From Zoogloeaceae bacterium (lineage in GTDB: Bacteria > Pseudomonadota > Gammaproteobacteria > Burkholderiales > Rhodocyclaceae), in the NCBI GenBank assembly GCA_024235655.1, contig JACKLY010000001.1:558001-622000 (forward strand): DNA of 64,000 nt, given 5' to 3'. The notes beneath the pieces were generated by a model. It made no database searches. It was not told the origin of the DNA and saw only the letters and a list, made by a program, of their open reading frames with translations. Shown one piece after another: positions 23,916-33,392 of this stretch; positions within the stretch are counted from its first letter, which is position 1, and the number at the start of each line of letters is the position of its first letter. Both the position numbers and the translations under genes were made by a program.

Positions 23916-26789
23916 ATGTTGCAGCGAGTCGGCAGGCCATGTGCTGTATTTTTTGTGCAATGTGCCGTGGCGCTGTTGCTGCTTGCGCAATCGGGTTATT
24001 CCCTTGCTGCAAGCTATCTTGCAGAGACCCGCCTGCTTTGGGATGCCCCGCAGGGAATGGGCGCCTCGGAGGAGGTGCGGCACTGGTGGGCAGGTATGCA
24101 CGATTCGACTGCAGGCGCAGCGGCCAGGCACGAAGGGAAGTGCGCCCGGTATGTGCTGCCCGAGTTGTCGATGTCGCGCAAGGCTCGGGCGTTTGCCGTC
24201 AAGATCGATCACAGCCAGTTCGTGAACGCCGATCCACTGCTCTATCTTCAGGAACCCATTGCCGAATTTTTCATTCTCTCGGCCACCGACGTAAACGGTT
24301 GTCCCTGGCTGTCGGTTTCCGGCCGCGGGGTGTCTTTTGCCGAGCGGGATTTCATTAGCCCTTTCCCTAACGCACGCTTGCCTGTGTTGCCTGACGGGGC
24401 AGAGGTAACGGTTGTCGTTCAGGATTACAAGACGATCCGCCCCTGGTTCGTACTCAGCGACGCCAACGCCTTCGAGCACGACAGTACTGTGCTGTGGCTG
24501 CTGCTGGGTACCTATTGCGGCATGCTGCTGGTAATGGGGGCCATTGCCCTCAGTTTTGCAAGGTATACCCGCAGCCGGGTTGCGCTGACCTATGCCTTCT
24601 ACTGCAGCACGCTGTTTTTCTGGCTGTTGCAGAACTTCGGTATCGGCTCAGCGTTCCTGCCCTTCTGGCCCGGTCCTCAGCATTACCCCTTGATGCAGGC
24701 CGTGGCCGTCGCTGGCGTGGTTCTCGGCATCAGTTTTGCGGTCATCGAATTCCTGCGTTTACGAGCCTGGGCTCGGGCTGCCATTGGTGGCGGTGCCGTA
24801 TTGAGTGCACTGGGCTTTCTCAGTTCGGCCTGGTTTGCCGACGGCTATCGCGCCGGCTCGGCGGTGCTGGTGCTGCTTGCGGTGGCCACCCTCATCCTGC
24901 TGATACGCGGTGTTTTTTCAGGTAACGCATCAATCCGGCTGTTTACCCTGGGCTTGGCTGCAACCATGGTCGGTGGCGGGGTGCAGGCCTATTCTGTGCT
25001 TGGTGGCGCCCTGGAAGTGAGTCCTCTGGCGATTTTTGCCTTTCCGCTCGGCAGTCTGGTTCAGGCCGCCTTCTGGCTGCTGGCCTTGAGTGTTCGTCTG
25101 CGTGACGAGCGGCGTGAACTGGAGGATGCACAACGCCTGCAACTGGAGGCGAAGGTGCAGGAACGGACTGCGCAGCTGACCTCAGCCATGGCCGCTGCAG
25201 AAGCTGCGAGCGTTGCCAAGAGTGCATTCCTTGCCAACATGAGCCACGAAATCCGTACGCCGATGAATGCCATCATCGGACTTACGCATCTGATGCAACG
25301 CGCCGATCCGACGCCCGATCAGACCGAGCGCCTCCAGAAAATCGATGTGGCTGCCACGCATCTGCTGTCGGTGATCAGCGATATCCTCGATATTTCCAAG
25401 ATCGAGGCCGGCAAGCTGACGTTGGAGCATGCGGATTTCAGCCTCACCAGACTGCTTGATGATGTTCGCGACCTGGTTCTCTACCAGGCTCGCGCCAAGG
25501 GGCTGACGTTTGGCATCGATGCGGGTGAGGTCCCCGTCTGGCTGTGCGGTGATGCCCTGCGGTTGCGCCAGGCCTTGTTCAACTACATCAGCAATGCACT
25601 CAAGTTCACCCGCGAGGGATCGATCGTGTTGCGCGTGATTCTGGTTGATGATTCCGGTGATGAGCTATTGGTCCGTTTCGAGGTGCAGGACACGGGGATC
25701 GGTGTTTCCGCTGAACAAGTGGCACGTATTTTTCTTGCCTTCGAACAGGCAGACAACTCGATCATCCGGAACTATGGCGGCACCGGGCTCGGCCTGGCGA
25801 TTACCCGGCATATTGCGCAACTGATGGGCGGAGATGCTGGTGTAGTGAGTACACCAGGTCAAGGCAGCACCTTCTGGTTTACCGCAAGCTTGCAGCACGG
25901 GCAGGGAGAGATGCCAGCGGTTTCTCCTGAATCTGGCGAGCCGCCGGAGGCAGTGCTGCGCAGCCGTCATTCCGGCGCCCGCCTGTTGCTGGCGGAGGAC
26001 AATGTGGTCAATCGCGAAGTGGCGCTGGAAATACTTCATGCGGTGGGGCTGTCTGTCGACCTGGCGATCGATGGCAAAGAGGCGCTGGAAAAGGCGAGAG
26101 CCACTCGCTATAGCCTTGTGTTGATGGATATGCAGATGCCAATCATGGATGGGCTGGAGGCAACGCGTGCCATGCGACAGCTGCCAGGCTGGCAGGACGT
26201 GCCTATTGTGGCCATGTCAGCCAATGCTTTCAGTGAAGACCGCAAGGCCTGCCAGCTTGCCGGCATGAATGATTTTGTATCGAAGCCGGCCAGTCCGGAT
26301 GCCTTGTATCAGATGCTCCTTAAATGGTTGCCTGAGCCTGCCGCTATGGAACCGCCTGCCGTCAGGGAAGCCGCGCAGCCGGAGCTGTCGTCGGCAGTGA
26401 ATGGTGCCAGGGAAAGTGTGGCAAACGTGCGCCAGCGAATTGGCGATGTGCCGGGTCTCGATGCCGAGGCCGGGCTGGCGCGAGTGCGTGGCAAGCTGGA
26501 GAATTACCAGCGTTATCTGCGCTTGTTCATCGAACACCACGGCCCTGATATCGCCCGACTGGAAGTTGAATTGGCAGCACGAAATCTTGAAACGGTTGCT
26601 GCCTTGGCACACTCGCTGAAAGGCTCTGCTGGAATGATTGGCGCCAATGCGCTGGCAGAAATGGCGGGAATGTTGAATGATCATATCCGGGCCGGTGATG
26701 CGCGGCCTGAAATCGATGCCTTATGCCGTGACCTGATTCGAATGCTGAGCGAATTCCTGGAGCAGCTGCGACATGCGCTTGGCAAGTGA
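23916..26789 (+). CDS. Hybrid histidine kinase with 7TM sensor, REC and Hpt domains
   Basis: Phosphorelay sensor of 957 residues. A signal-like helix (about 8-30) leads to an extracytoplasmic domain of about 150 residues resembling 7TMR-DISMED2, followed by seven membrane helices (about 190-400). A short coiled coil comes next. HisKA has H444 in MSHEIRTPMNAI. The HATPase region carries NYISNALKF, VQDTGIGV and GTGLGLAITRHIAQLMGG. REC has D738 in SLVLMDMQMPIMDG. The C-terminal Hpt domain has H899 in LAHSLKGSAGM. The start at 23916 avoids overlap with the preceding gene; a GGAGGG site lies about 10 bases upstream. No output regulator gene is adjacent, so the Hpt probably signals to a distant partner. 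Confidence 0.92.
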   Translation: MLQRVGRPCAVFFVQCAVALLLLAQSGYSLAASYLAETRLLWDAPQGMGASEEVRHWWAGMHDSTAGAAARHEGKCARYVLPELSMSRKARAFAVKIDHSQFVNADPLLYLQEPIAEFFILSATDVNGCPWLSVSGRGVSFAERDFISPFPNARLPVLPDGAEVTVVVQDYKTIRPWFVLSDANAFEHDSTVLWLLLGTYCGMLLVMGAIALSFARYTRSRVALTYAFYCSTLFFWLLQNFGIGSAFLPFWPGPQHYPLMQAVAVAGVVLGISFAVIEFLRLRAWARAAIGGGAVLSALGFLSSAWFADGYRAGSAVLVLLAVATLILLIRGVFSGNASIRLFTLGLAATMVGGGVQAYSVLGGALEVSPLAIFAFPLGSLVQAAFWLLALSVRLRDERRELEDAQRLQLEAKVQERTAQLTSAMAAAEAASVAKSAFLANMSHEIRTPMNAIIGLTHLMQRADPTPDQTERLQKIDVAATHLLSVISDILDISKIEAGKLTLEHADFSLTRLLDDVRDLVLYQARAKGLTFGIDAGEVPVWLCGDALRLRQALFNYISNALKFTREGSIVLRVILVDDSGDELLVRFEVQDTGIGVSAEQVARIFLAFEQADNSIIRNYGGTGLGLAITRHIAQLMGGDAGVVSTPGQGSTFWFTASLQHGQGEMPAVSPESGEPPEAVLRSRHSGARLLLAEDNVVNREVALEILHAVGLSVDLAIDGKEALEKARATRYSLVLMDMQMPIMDGLEATRAMRQLPGWQDVPIVAMSANAFSEDRKACQLAGMNDFVSKPASPDALYQMLLKWLPEPAAMEPPAVREAAQPELSSAVNGARESVANVRQRIGDVPGLDAEAGLARVRGKLENYQRYLRLFIEHHGPDIARLEVELAARNLETVAALAHSLKGSAGMIGANALAEMAGMLNDHIRAGDARPEIDALCRDLIRMLSEFLEQLRHALGK

Positions 26790-26871
26790 TGTTGCGGCGC
26801 TGACAAGTGGCGGATCCTCCACTGTTGTGTAGCCTGCTGCGTGAAAAAGACGCGCTGATCGGAGAAGCCCC

Positions 26872-27516
26872 ATGATCGAACTGCTGCCGCCGTGGCCCCT
26901 GTTCTCGGCCTTTCTGCTCGCCAGCTTGCTGCTGGCGGTGACACCGGGGCCGGGTGTGCTCTACATCGTTACGCGCAGCCTGGTGCAGGGGCCGCGCCAT
27001 GGCCTGGCTTCCGTGGCCGGCGTGGCTCTTGGCAATCTGGGCAATGCACTGGCCGCTGCCTTTGGCCTGGCGGCGCTGTTCGCGGTTTCTACGCTGGCTT
27101 TCTCGCTGGTGAAGTTTGCCGGGGCGCTATATCTCGTCTTTCTCGGGGTGCAGATGCTGCGCGCCAGACCGGTTCTCGAGGCGCCGGCGTCACTGCCTGC
27201 AGTCCCGCTTGCCCGTATCTTTCGTGATGGCTTTGTCGTCGCCTTGCTCAACCCCAAGACCACCATTTTCTTTGCCGCCTTCCTGCCCCAGTTTCTCAGC
27301 CCCGATGCAGCACCGATGGTGCAGAGCGTATTGCTAGGCGTGCTCTTCGTCGGCATTGCCGCCGTGACCGACAGTCTCTATGCACTGGCGGCCGGTACCG
27401 TGGCGCCTTTGCTGCGCGCCACGGGCGCGCGCCGAGCCGGCCGCCTGCTTGGTGGCGGCATGTTCATTGGCCTGGGGCTGCTGGCTGCATTGGCCGGTTC
27501 GCGAGCTTCGAAGTAA
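26872..27516 (+). CDS. LysE-family translocator
   Basis: Inner-membrane exporter of 214 residues with about six hydrophobic helices. The N-terminal signature LLLAVTPGPGVLYIVTRSL and LVKFAGALYLVFLGVQMLRA are typical of the LysE/RhtB amino-acid efflux family. The segment FRDGFVVALLNPKTTIFFAA is also a family hallmark. A GGAGAAG ribosome site precedes the ATG. The substrate is likely an amino acid or homoserine-lactone-like compound, unproven. It is followed 25 bases later by the thioesterase gene. Confidence 0.92.
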   Translation: MIELLPPWPLFSAFLLASLLLAVTPGPGVLYIVTRSLVQGPRHGLASVAGVALGNLGNALAAAFGLAALFAVSTLAFSLVKFAGALYLVFLGVQMLRARPVLEAPASLPAVPLARIFRDGFVVALLNPKTTIFFAAFLPQFLSPDAAPMVQSVLLGVLFVGIAAVTDSLYALAAGTVAPLLRATGARRAGRLLGGGMFIGLGLLAALAGSRASK

Positions 27517-27541
27517 TCATTTTTCGCAAGGAGGACAACCC

Positions 27542-27976
27542 ATGAAAGACAGCCTGCAGCCCGGTATCCGCTACGAGCATCGTTTCGTCGTGCCGGCGTC
27601 GAAAACAGTGCCTGCACTCTACCCGGAGGCGGCAGAATTCGTCGCCATGCCGGAAGTGTTTGCCACCGGTTTTCTTGTCGGCCTGCTCGAGTGGGCCTGC
27701 ATTTGTGCGATCAACCCGCATCTGGACGGGCCGCAGGAGCAGAGCGTGGGTACGCATATCGATGTCAGCCACGAAGCGGCGACGCCGCCGGGACTGGAGG
27801 TCACGGTCAAGGTCGAGTTGCTGGAGGTCGAAGGGAAGAAACTGGTGTTTGCCGTGGAAGCACACGATGGCATCGACCCGATCTCGCGTGGCCGGCATGA
27901 GCGTTTCGTGATCAACCGCGAGAAGTTCGATGCGCGGCTGGGAACGAAGAAAGACAAGGCGGTACAGGCGGTATAA
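27542..27976 (+). CDS. FlK-like thioesterase family protein
   Basis: Hotdog-fold thioesterase of 144 residues. The start at 27542 follows an AAGGAGGACAACCC ribosome site. Conserved features match fluoroacetyl-CoA thioesterase-type proteins: FATGFLVGLLEWACI carries the conserved Thr/Glu pair, GTHIDVSHEAATPPG the conserved His, and VEAHDGIDPISRGRHERFVI the C-terminal strand. Many such proteins are annotated only as thioesterase family and may clear small toxic acyl-CoAs. It is probably co-transcribed with the LysE gene and lies just before the pigment cluster; whether it serves the cluster is unknown. Confidence 0.82.
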   Translation: MKDSLQPGIRYEHRFVVPASKTVPALYPEAAEFVAMPEVFATGFLVGLLEWACICAINPHLDGPQEQSVGTHIDVSHEAATPPGLEVTVKVELLEVEGKKLVFAVEAHDGIDPISRGRHERFVINREKFDARLGTKKDKAVQAV

Positions 27977-28060
27977 TGCCGGCCGGGTTTTCGTCGGCAA
28001 TTTCTGCTGTAAAAACAAAAGAATCATGCATCGGCCAGGGGGGTCGGGGAGAGGTATTTG

Positions 28061-29395
28061 ATGATGCAACCTGAAACCGTTGCGACCAACTGCGACATCA
28101 TCGTCATCGGTGGCGGTCCGGCAGGTTGTACCGTAGCACCGTTGCTGGCCGAGAAAGGTTATCGGGTGGTGGTGCTGGAGAAGGCACGGCACCCGCGCTT
28201 CCATATCGGTGAGTCACTGCTGCCGGCCAATCTGCCTCTGTTCGAACGCCTCGGGGTGGCCGAAGAGGTAAAGGCGATCGGCATGGAAAAATGGGGAGCG
28301 GAATTCGTCTCGCCCTGGCATGAGCACACGCAGGTGTTCAATTTTTCCGAGGCCTGGGACAAATCGATTCCCTACGCCTATCAGGTGATGCGCTCGAAGT
28401 TCGATGACATCCTGATCCGCAACGCCGCCAGCAAGGGCGTCGACGTGCATCAGGGCTGCAAGGCCCGGAGCATCGATTTTCTGCCGGACAACAGCGGCGC
28501 GGTCGTCCGCGCCGAGCACGATGATGGCCGCCAGTCGACCTGGCGTGCGCGCTTTGTCGTCGACGCCTCGGGCCGCGACACCTTTCTTGCCAATCGTTTC
28601 CAGATCAAGCACCGCAATCCGCGCCACAACAGTTCGGCCGTCTATGGCCACTTCAGCGGTGCCGGACGCCATGCGGGGCAGGCCGAAGGCAACATCACCA
28701 TCTACTGGTTCGACTACGGCTGGTTCTGGGTGATCCCGATGCAGGGCGACGTGACCAGCGTCGGCATGGTGACCTGGCCTCACTTCATGAAAACCAAGGG
28801 CGAGCGCAGCCTGACCGAGTTCCTGATGGATGGCATCCGCATGTGCCCGGCGCTGGCCGAGCGTCTGAAGATGGCGTCACTGGTGAACGAGGTCGAGGCG
28901 ACCGGAAATTTCTCCTACGTTTCGGAACGCAACCACGGCACCAATTACGTGCTGCTCGGCGATGCCTATGCCTTCATCGACCCGGTGTTTTCCTCCGGCG
29001 TTCTGCTGGCAATGAACAGCGGGCTGATGGCTGCCGAGGCCATCGATACCTGTCTGTCTAAACCCGAAATGGCCGCCAGTGCCCTGCGTCATTTTGATCG
29101 CCAGATGAAGCATGGGCCGAAAGAGTTCTCGTGGTTCATCTACCGTGTCACCAACCCGGTCATGCGCAACATGTTCATGGGGCCGAAGAACATCTTCCGG
29201 GTCAAGGAAGCGCTGCTCTCCATGCTCGCCGGCGACATCTTCGGCAAGACCCCGATCTGGCCCTCCATCTTCATGTTCAAAGTCATCTACTACATCGCCA
29301 GTGCCTTCAATCCGCGTGTCAGCTGGAACGCGATGAAGAAGCGCAAGATGAATATTCGTGCAGTGGATGAATCCGCAAGCGGGGCCAAGGCCTGA
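28061..29395 (+). CDS. Flavin-dependent halogenase-like FAD oxidoreductase (aryl polyene arm)
   Basis: FAD-dependent enzyme of 444 residues. It has the dinucleotide fold IIVIGGGPAGCTVAPLLAEKG, the halogenase-group motif HIGESLLPANLPLFERLG, and GWFWVIPMQGDVTS, corresponding to the WxWxIP motif that separates halogenases from monooxygenases. A second FAD motif is NYVLLGDAYAFIDPVFSSGV. The ATG at 28061 sits 6 bases after GGAGAGG. Xanthomonadin clusters include such a protein, consistent with brominated aryl polyenes in Xanthomonas. The 4-base overlap with the chorismatase gene (TGATG) ties it to starter-unit supply; actual halogenation is not demonstrated by sequence. Confidence 0.87.
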   Translation: MMQPETVATNCDIIVIGGGPAGCTVAPLLAEKGYRVVVLEKARHPRFHIGESLLPANLPLFERLGVAEEVKAIGMEKWGAEFVSPWHEHTQVFNFSEAWDKSIPYAYQVMRSKFDDILIRNAASKGVDVHQGCKARSIDFLPDNSGAVVRAEHDDGRQSTWRARFVVDASGRDTFLANRFQIKHRNPRHNSSAVYGHFSGAGRHAGQAEGNITIYWFDYGWFWVIPMQGDVTSVGMVTWPHFMKTKGERSLTEFLMDGIRMCPALAERLKMASLVNEVEATGNFSYVSERNHGTNYVLLGDAYAFIDPVFSSGVLLAMNSGLMAAEAIDTCLSKPEMAASALRHFDRQMKHGPKEFSWFIYRVTNPVMRNMFMGPKNIFRVKEALLSMLAGDIFGKTPIWPSIFMFKVIYYIASAFNPRVSWNAMKKRKMNIRAVDESASGAKA

Positions 29396-30477
29396 TGCCG
29401 GGTACGACAACAATGCCCTTGCTGACCCTGGTGCCACTGCCGGGAAGCGCAGCGTCTGTACTGGCGCAAACAACGCAGGCCGGCGTGCTGGGGTTGGCTT
29501 GTGTTGGCAAAGCACCGGAAGGACTCCCCGCCACTTTGCCGGTGCAGCGCATTGCCGCTCCCTTGCTCAGTGGCGAGGCCAGCTATGGTGAAGCCTGGCA
29601 GAGCGCGCTGTTCTGCCTCAGCGGCGACGGCGATGGAATTCGTTACCGGGCCGATGCAAATGTACTTTTTGGCGTGCTGGAACTCGATGAGGCTGCGTTC
29701 AGGTCGTGTGCCGGCGGTGCGGTGCCGGCATTGCAGCAAGCGACGAAGGAAGCCTACCGGCGCATCTTCCGGCTGCTCGACGCCGAGGGCTACCCCGAAC
29801 TGTGGCGGGTCTGGAACTATCTCGCCGACATCAATGTCGATGCCGACCAGCCTGACGGCCTGGAGCGTTACCGGCAATTCAATATCGGTCGCCAGGAAGC
29901 CTTTCTGGCCAGTGGCCGCCTGACCAGCGGCAAGGTCCCGGCTGCCTGTGCGCTAGGGGTGCGCAGTGGCCCGCTGAGCATTGCCTTCATGGCCGGCCGC
30001 GAACCGGCAAAACCATTGGAAAACCCGCGCCAGATCAGCGCCTGGGATTACCCCGACCATTACGGCCCACGCGCCCCGACCTTCTCGCGTGGCGCGCTGG
30101 CATCCTTTCCGGGGCAGGAACTGCTGTTCATTTCCGGCACAGCGAGCATTCTCGGCCATCAGACCGTACACGTCGGCGACGTCGCGGCGCAGGTGCATGA
30201 AGCGATGGCCAATATTGCCGCCGTGCTTGGCGAAGCGAACCGGGTTGCCAAGACTGATACGGAGCAGCGCCCGTACGCATTGGCCGACCTCAGCTACCGC
30301 GTCTATGTCCGCCATGCCGAAGATTTTGCAACGGTACGCAGCAGCCTGCTGCAATCTGTTGGTGCTGCAGCCGAGGTCGTTTATGTGCAGGCCGACATCT
30401 GCCGCGCCGACCTGCTTGTTGAAATAGAAGCAACGGCCACCCGTGCGCTGCTTGCGTCCAGTGATTCGAGCTGCTGA
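29395..30477 (+). CDS. Chorismatase (XanB2/Hyg5/FkbO-type) for hydroxybenzoate supply
   Basis: Chorismatase of 360 residues, a YjgF/RidA-like fold that hydrolyses chorismate. Xanthomonas XanB2 gives 3- and 4-hydroxybenzoate, the former feeding xanthomonadin. Family marks include YPELWRVWNYLADIN, YRQFNIGRQEAF, YGPRAPTFSRGALA and FISGTASILGHQTVHVGD. The C-terminal half repeats the trimer-like fold (YRVYVRHAEDF, VYVQADICRADLLVEIE). Its ATG overlaps the halogenase stop, and the acyltransferase ATG directly follows its own stop. It presumably makes the aryl head group of the polyene. Confidence 0.88.
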   Translation: MPGTTTMPLLTLVPLPGSAASVLAQTTQAGVLGLACVGKAPEGLPATLPVQRIAAPLLSGEASYGEAWQSALFCLSGDGDGIRYRADANVLFGVLELDEAAFRSCAGGAVPALQQATKEAYRRIFRLLDAEGYPELWRVWNYLADINVDADQPDGLERYRQFNIGRQEAFLASGRLTSGKVPAACALGVRSGPLSIAFMAGREPAKPLENPRQISAWDYPDHYGPRAPTFSRGALASFPGQELLFISGTASILGHQTVHVGDVAAQVHEAMANIAAVLGEANRVAKTDTEQRPYALADLSYRVYVRHAEDFATVRSSLLQSVGAAAEVVYVQADICRADLLVEIEATATRALLASSDSSC

Positions 30478-31323
30478 ATGAGTGCGGCGAGCAAGCCCGT
30501 TTGCCGCCGTGGCTCAGTAGCGGCGGGGCTGTTTTCCGTTTATGAGGTTATCGCCATGGCCCTCGGCCTCGGCATGCTGGCCCTGCTTTGTCTGGCCTGG
30601 GTGCCGGTGGCGCTGCCGCTCAGCGTGCTCTTGCCACGCAAATCTGGGCGCCGACTCGGGCGCTGGATGATCAGCGCCGGCTTCCGGTTCTATCTGTGGT
30701 TCCTCTCTGTTTTCTGCTACTTCCGTTTCGAGGTGAGCGAGCTGGATCAGCTCCGCCACGATGAGCCGCTGATTGTCGTCGCCAACCATCCGTCGCTGCT
30801 CGATGCGGTGATCCTGCTGTCGCGTTTTCCGAACATGGTGTGCGTGATGAAAGCGGCGTTGGCCAAAAACGTTTTGTTCGGCGCCGGTGCCCGACTGGCA
30901 CGTTACATCTGCAACGACCTGCCGCTGGAGCTGGTCTTGCGCGCGCGTGAAGAGTTGAGCGACGGCGGCCAGTTGCTGCTTTTCCCGGAAGGCACACGCA
31001 CCACCCGTCTGCCGGTCAATCCCTGCAGCGGCAGCACCGGGTTGATTTCGTCGCGTACCGGCGTGCCGGTGCAGACCCTGCTGATCGAATACAACGCGCC
31101 TTATCTGGGCAAGGACTGCCCGCTTTTCCGACCGCCCAAGTTGCCTCTGAGCGTGGAAATCCGTGTCGGTCGCCGCTTCCCGCCGCCGCAGGATGTGCTC
31201 GCTTTCACCGAAGAACTCGAACACTATTTTCGTGATGCACTGACTGAGCCGGCTGCATCGGTTACGCCGTCTGAAAAGTCGGCTGTAGCCATGGCGCCTG
31301 TGGCTACCGCTTCCCGGAAATGA
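30478..31323 (+). CDS. Lysophospholipid acyltransferase (LPLAT/PlsC) family protein
   Basis: Membrane acyltransferase of 281 residues. A hydrophobic N-terminal segment (about 25-45) precedes the catalytic NHPSLLD (HX4D) motif, VMKAALAKNVLFG, and LLLFPEGTRTTR with the acyl-acceptor binding motif. A Thr/Ala-rich tail ends the protein. PlsC-type enzymes are part of aryl polyene clusters, where they are thought to join the polyene to a glycerolipid. The ATG starts immediately after the chorismatase stop, and its TGA overlaps the glycosyltransferase ATG by 4 bases. Confidence 0.88.
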   Translation: MSAASKPVCRRGSVAAGLFSVYEVIAMALGLGMLALLCLAWVPVALPLSVLLPRKSGRRLGRWMISAGFRFYLWFLSVFCYFRFEVSELDQLRHDEPLIVVANHPSLLDAVILLSRFPNMVCVMKAALAKNVLFGAGARLARYICNDLPLELVLRAREELSDGGQLLLFPEGTRTTRLPVNPCSGSTGLISSRTGVPVQTLLIEYNAPYLGKDCPLFRPPKLPLSVEIRVGRRFPPPQDVLAFTEELEHYFRDALTEPAASVTPSEKSAVAMAPVATASRK

Positions 31324-32090
31324 CTGCCATGCCCGCCAGCACCTCCTCCTCGCACCTCGTGCTGATCCCCAGCTACAACCCTGGCCCCAAGGTATATGAC
31401 ACGGTGCGCGCAGCGCTGGCGCAGTGGAACCCGGTGTGGGTCGTCGTCGACGGCAGTACCGATGGCAGCGCCGAGAAGTTGCAGGCAATGGCGGCGGCCG
31501 AGCCCAGCCTGCGTGTCATCGTGCTGCCGGAGAATCAGGGCAAGGGCGCGGCCGTGCTGGCCGGCGCCACGCTGGCAGCGGAAGCAGGCTTCACCCACAT
31601 GCTGACCATGGATTCCGACGGCCAGCATCCGACCGACCTGATCCCGACCTTCATGGCCGCTTCGCTAGCCGACCCCGGCTGCATGGTGCTCGGCAAGCCG
31701 GTGTTCGCTGCCGATGCGCCGCGCCTCAGGGTCAACGGGCGCAAGGTGTCCAACGGCTGGGCCAACCTCGAAACCCTGTGGATGGGCATTGGTGATTCAC
31801 TCTACGGTTTCCGCGTCTATCCGATCGTGCCGCTGTGCCGGATGATGCGCGGCCAGAAATGGATGCGCCGCTTCGACTTCGACCCCGAGGCCGTCGTCCG
31901 CCTGTGCTGGCTCGGCGTGCGGCCGCGCAATATCGACGCCCCGGTACGCTATTTCCGTGCCGACGAGGGTGGTGTCTCGCACTTCAACTACCTGCGCGAC
32001 AACACCCTGCTGACCTGGATGCACACCCGCCTCTTCATCGGCTTCGTGCTGCGCCTGCCGCTGCTGCTGTGGCGTCGGTTCTCCGGCTGA
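31320..32090 (+). CDS. Family 2 glycosyltransferase
   Basis: GT-A fold glycosyltransferase of 256 residues. LVLIPSYNPGPKVYDTV, WVVVDGSTDGS, PENQGKGAAVLAGATLA and the metal-binding HMLTMDSDGQHP are clear. The C-terminal part has RYFRADEGGVSHF and a hydrophobic end (FIGFVLRLPLLLWRRF) that could associate with the membrane. It probably decorates or anchors the aryl polyene lipid with a sugar, in line with glycosyltransferases in E. coli and Xanthomonas clusters. It is translationally coupled to the acyltransferase (ATGA). Confidence 0.9.
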   Translation: MTAMPASTSSSHLVLIPSYNPGPKVYDTVRAALAQWNPVWVVVDGSTDGSAEKLQAMAAAEPSLRVIVLPENQGKGAAVLAGATLAAEAGFTHMLTMDSDGQHPTDLIPTFMAASLADPGCMVLGKPVFAADAPRLRVNGRKVSNGWANLETLWMGIGDSLYGFRVYPIVPLCRMMRGQKWMRRFDFDPEAVVRLCWLGVRPRNIDAPVRYFRADEGGVSHFNYLRDNTLLTWMHTRLFIGFVLRLPLLLWRRFSG

Positions 32091-32108
32091 GCAAAACCCC
32101 TGCTTCCC

Positions 32109-33308
32109 ATGAATACCACCGAGCTGTTCCTGATCGCCATGGCGATCATCTTCACCGTGCCCTGGCTGGTCTGGCGCCTCGGACGTACCGACTACTGGGC
32201 GCCGCTGGTCGTCGTGCAGATCCTCGCCGGGGTGGTGCTCGGGCCGGGTGTGCTCGGCCGGGTTTTCCCCGACTACTACCAATTCGTGTTCACGCCGGCC
32301 GTGGTGCAGTCGCTCAACGGCCTGGCCTGGTGGGCGGTGATGCTCTTCGTGATGATCGCCGGTGTCGAACTTGATCTGAAACAGGCCTGGCGCCATCGCC
32401 GCGAAAGCGGCATCACTGCCGGCCTTGCCCTCGGCACGCCGCTGCTCCTCGGCTGCGCGGCCGCCGCCGTGCTGCTCGCCAGCCCCGGCTGGATCGGCAC
32501 GCAGGCCATGGCCTGGCAGTTCATCCTCGGTGTCGGCATGGCCTGTGCGGTCACCGCGCTGCCCATCCTCATCCTCTTCATGGAGAAGCTGGGGATCCTG
32601 CGCCAGCCGATGGGCCAGCGCATCCTGCGCTACGCCAGCCTCGACGACATCGCCATCTGGGGTGTGCTGGCGCTGGTGCTCATGGAGTGGGAGCGCGTCG
32701 GCCGGCAACTGGGCTTTCTCGTTGCCTTCGTGCTTGTCGGCTACCTCTTCCGCCAGCTCATGCAGAAACTGGCCGAGCGTGACCGCTGGTACGTGGCGCT
32801 GATCTGGCTCGCCGTCTGCGCCTTCGGCGCCGACTGGGCCGGGCTGCACTTCATGGTCGGCGCCTTCCTTGCCGGCGCCATCATCGATGCCGAGTGGTTC
32901 GACCAAGAGCAAATGGACCAGCTGCGCCACCACGTGTTGCTGGTCATGATGCCGGTCTTCTTTCTCAGCACCGGCCTGCGCACCAACTGGGGCGTCGGCG
33001 GCGAAGCCGTCTTCTTCGCCGCCGCCCTGCTGCTAGTCGCCGCGGTTGCCGGCAAGCTGATCGGCGTGCACCTCGCCGGCCGCATCCTGCGCTGGGCACC
33101 GGGCGAAGCAGGCATCATCGGCTGGCTGCTGCAGACCAAGGCGCTGATCATGATCATCTTCGCCAACATCCTGCTCGACAAGGACATCATCACCAGCGAA
33201 ACCTTCACCGCCCTGCTGCTGATGGCGGTGGCCAGCACCATGCTCACCGTGCCGATGGTGGCGCCGGGGCTGACGCGCTTGATTCAATCCGAAAGCCGCC
33301 CGGAATAG
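32109..33308 (+). CDS. Cation:proton antiporter (CPA2/KefB-like membrane domain)
   Basis: Membrane protein of 399 residues with about twelve to thirteen helices: VVVQILAGVVLGPGVLGRVF, WWAVMLFVMIAGVELDLKQAW, GMACAVTALPILILFMEKLG and LIWLAVCAFGADWAGLHFMVGAFLAGA. The family signature MVGAFLAGAII is intact. No cytosolic RCK/TrkA-N domain follows, so only the exchanger part is encoded. It starts 19 bases after the glycosyltransferase and ends the plus-strand arm. An antiporter is not a core aryl polyene gene; the link may be merely transcriptional. Confidence 0.88.
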   Translation: MNTTELFLIAMAIIFTVPWLVWRLGRTDYWAPLVVVQILAGVVLGPGVLGRVFPDYYQFVFTPAVVQSLNGLAWWAVMLFVMIAGVELDLKQAWRHRRESGITAGLALGTPLLLGCAAAAVLLASPGWIGTQAMAWQFILGVGMACAVTALPILILFMEKLGILRQPMGQRILRYASLDDIAIWGVLALVLMEWERVGRQLGFLVAFVLVGYLFRQLMQKLAERDRWYVALIWLAVCAFGADWAGLHFMVGAFLAGAIIDAEWFDQEQMDQLRHHVLLVMMPVFFLSTGLRTNWGVGGEAVFFAAALLLVAAVAGKLIGVHLAGRILRWAPGEAGIIGWLLQTKALIMIIFANILLDKDIITSETFTALLLMAVASTMLTVPMVAPGLTRLIQSESRPE

Positions 33309-33392
33309 CGTTTTTGCTTGACGCAGCAATTGCCGGAATGACAATATCCTGCCCGCAGCATTTACCCAAAATGATTATTCGAAAGGGGTGTT

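Noticed and set aside
31797..32933. Minus-strand frame opposite the glycosyltransferase and antiporter genes
   Set aside because: Antisense to two clear genes; His/Gln-rich composition typical of GC-rich shadows.
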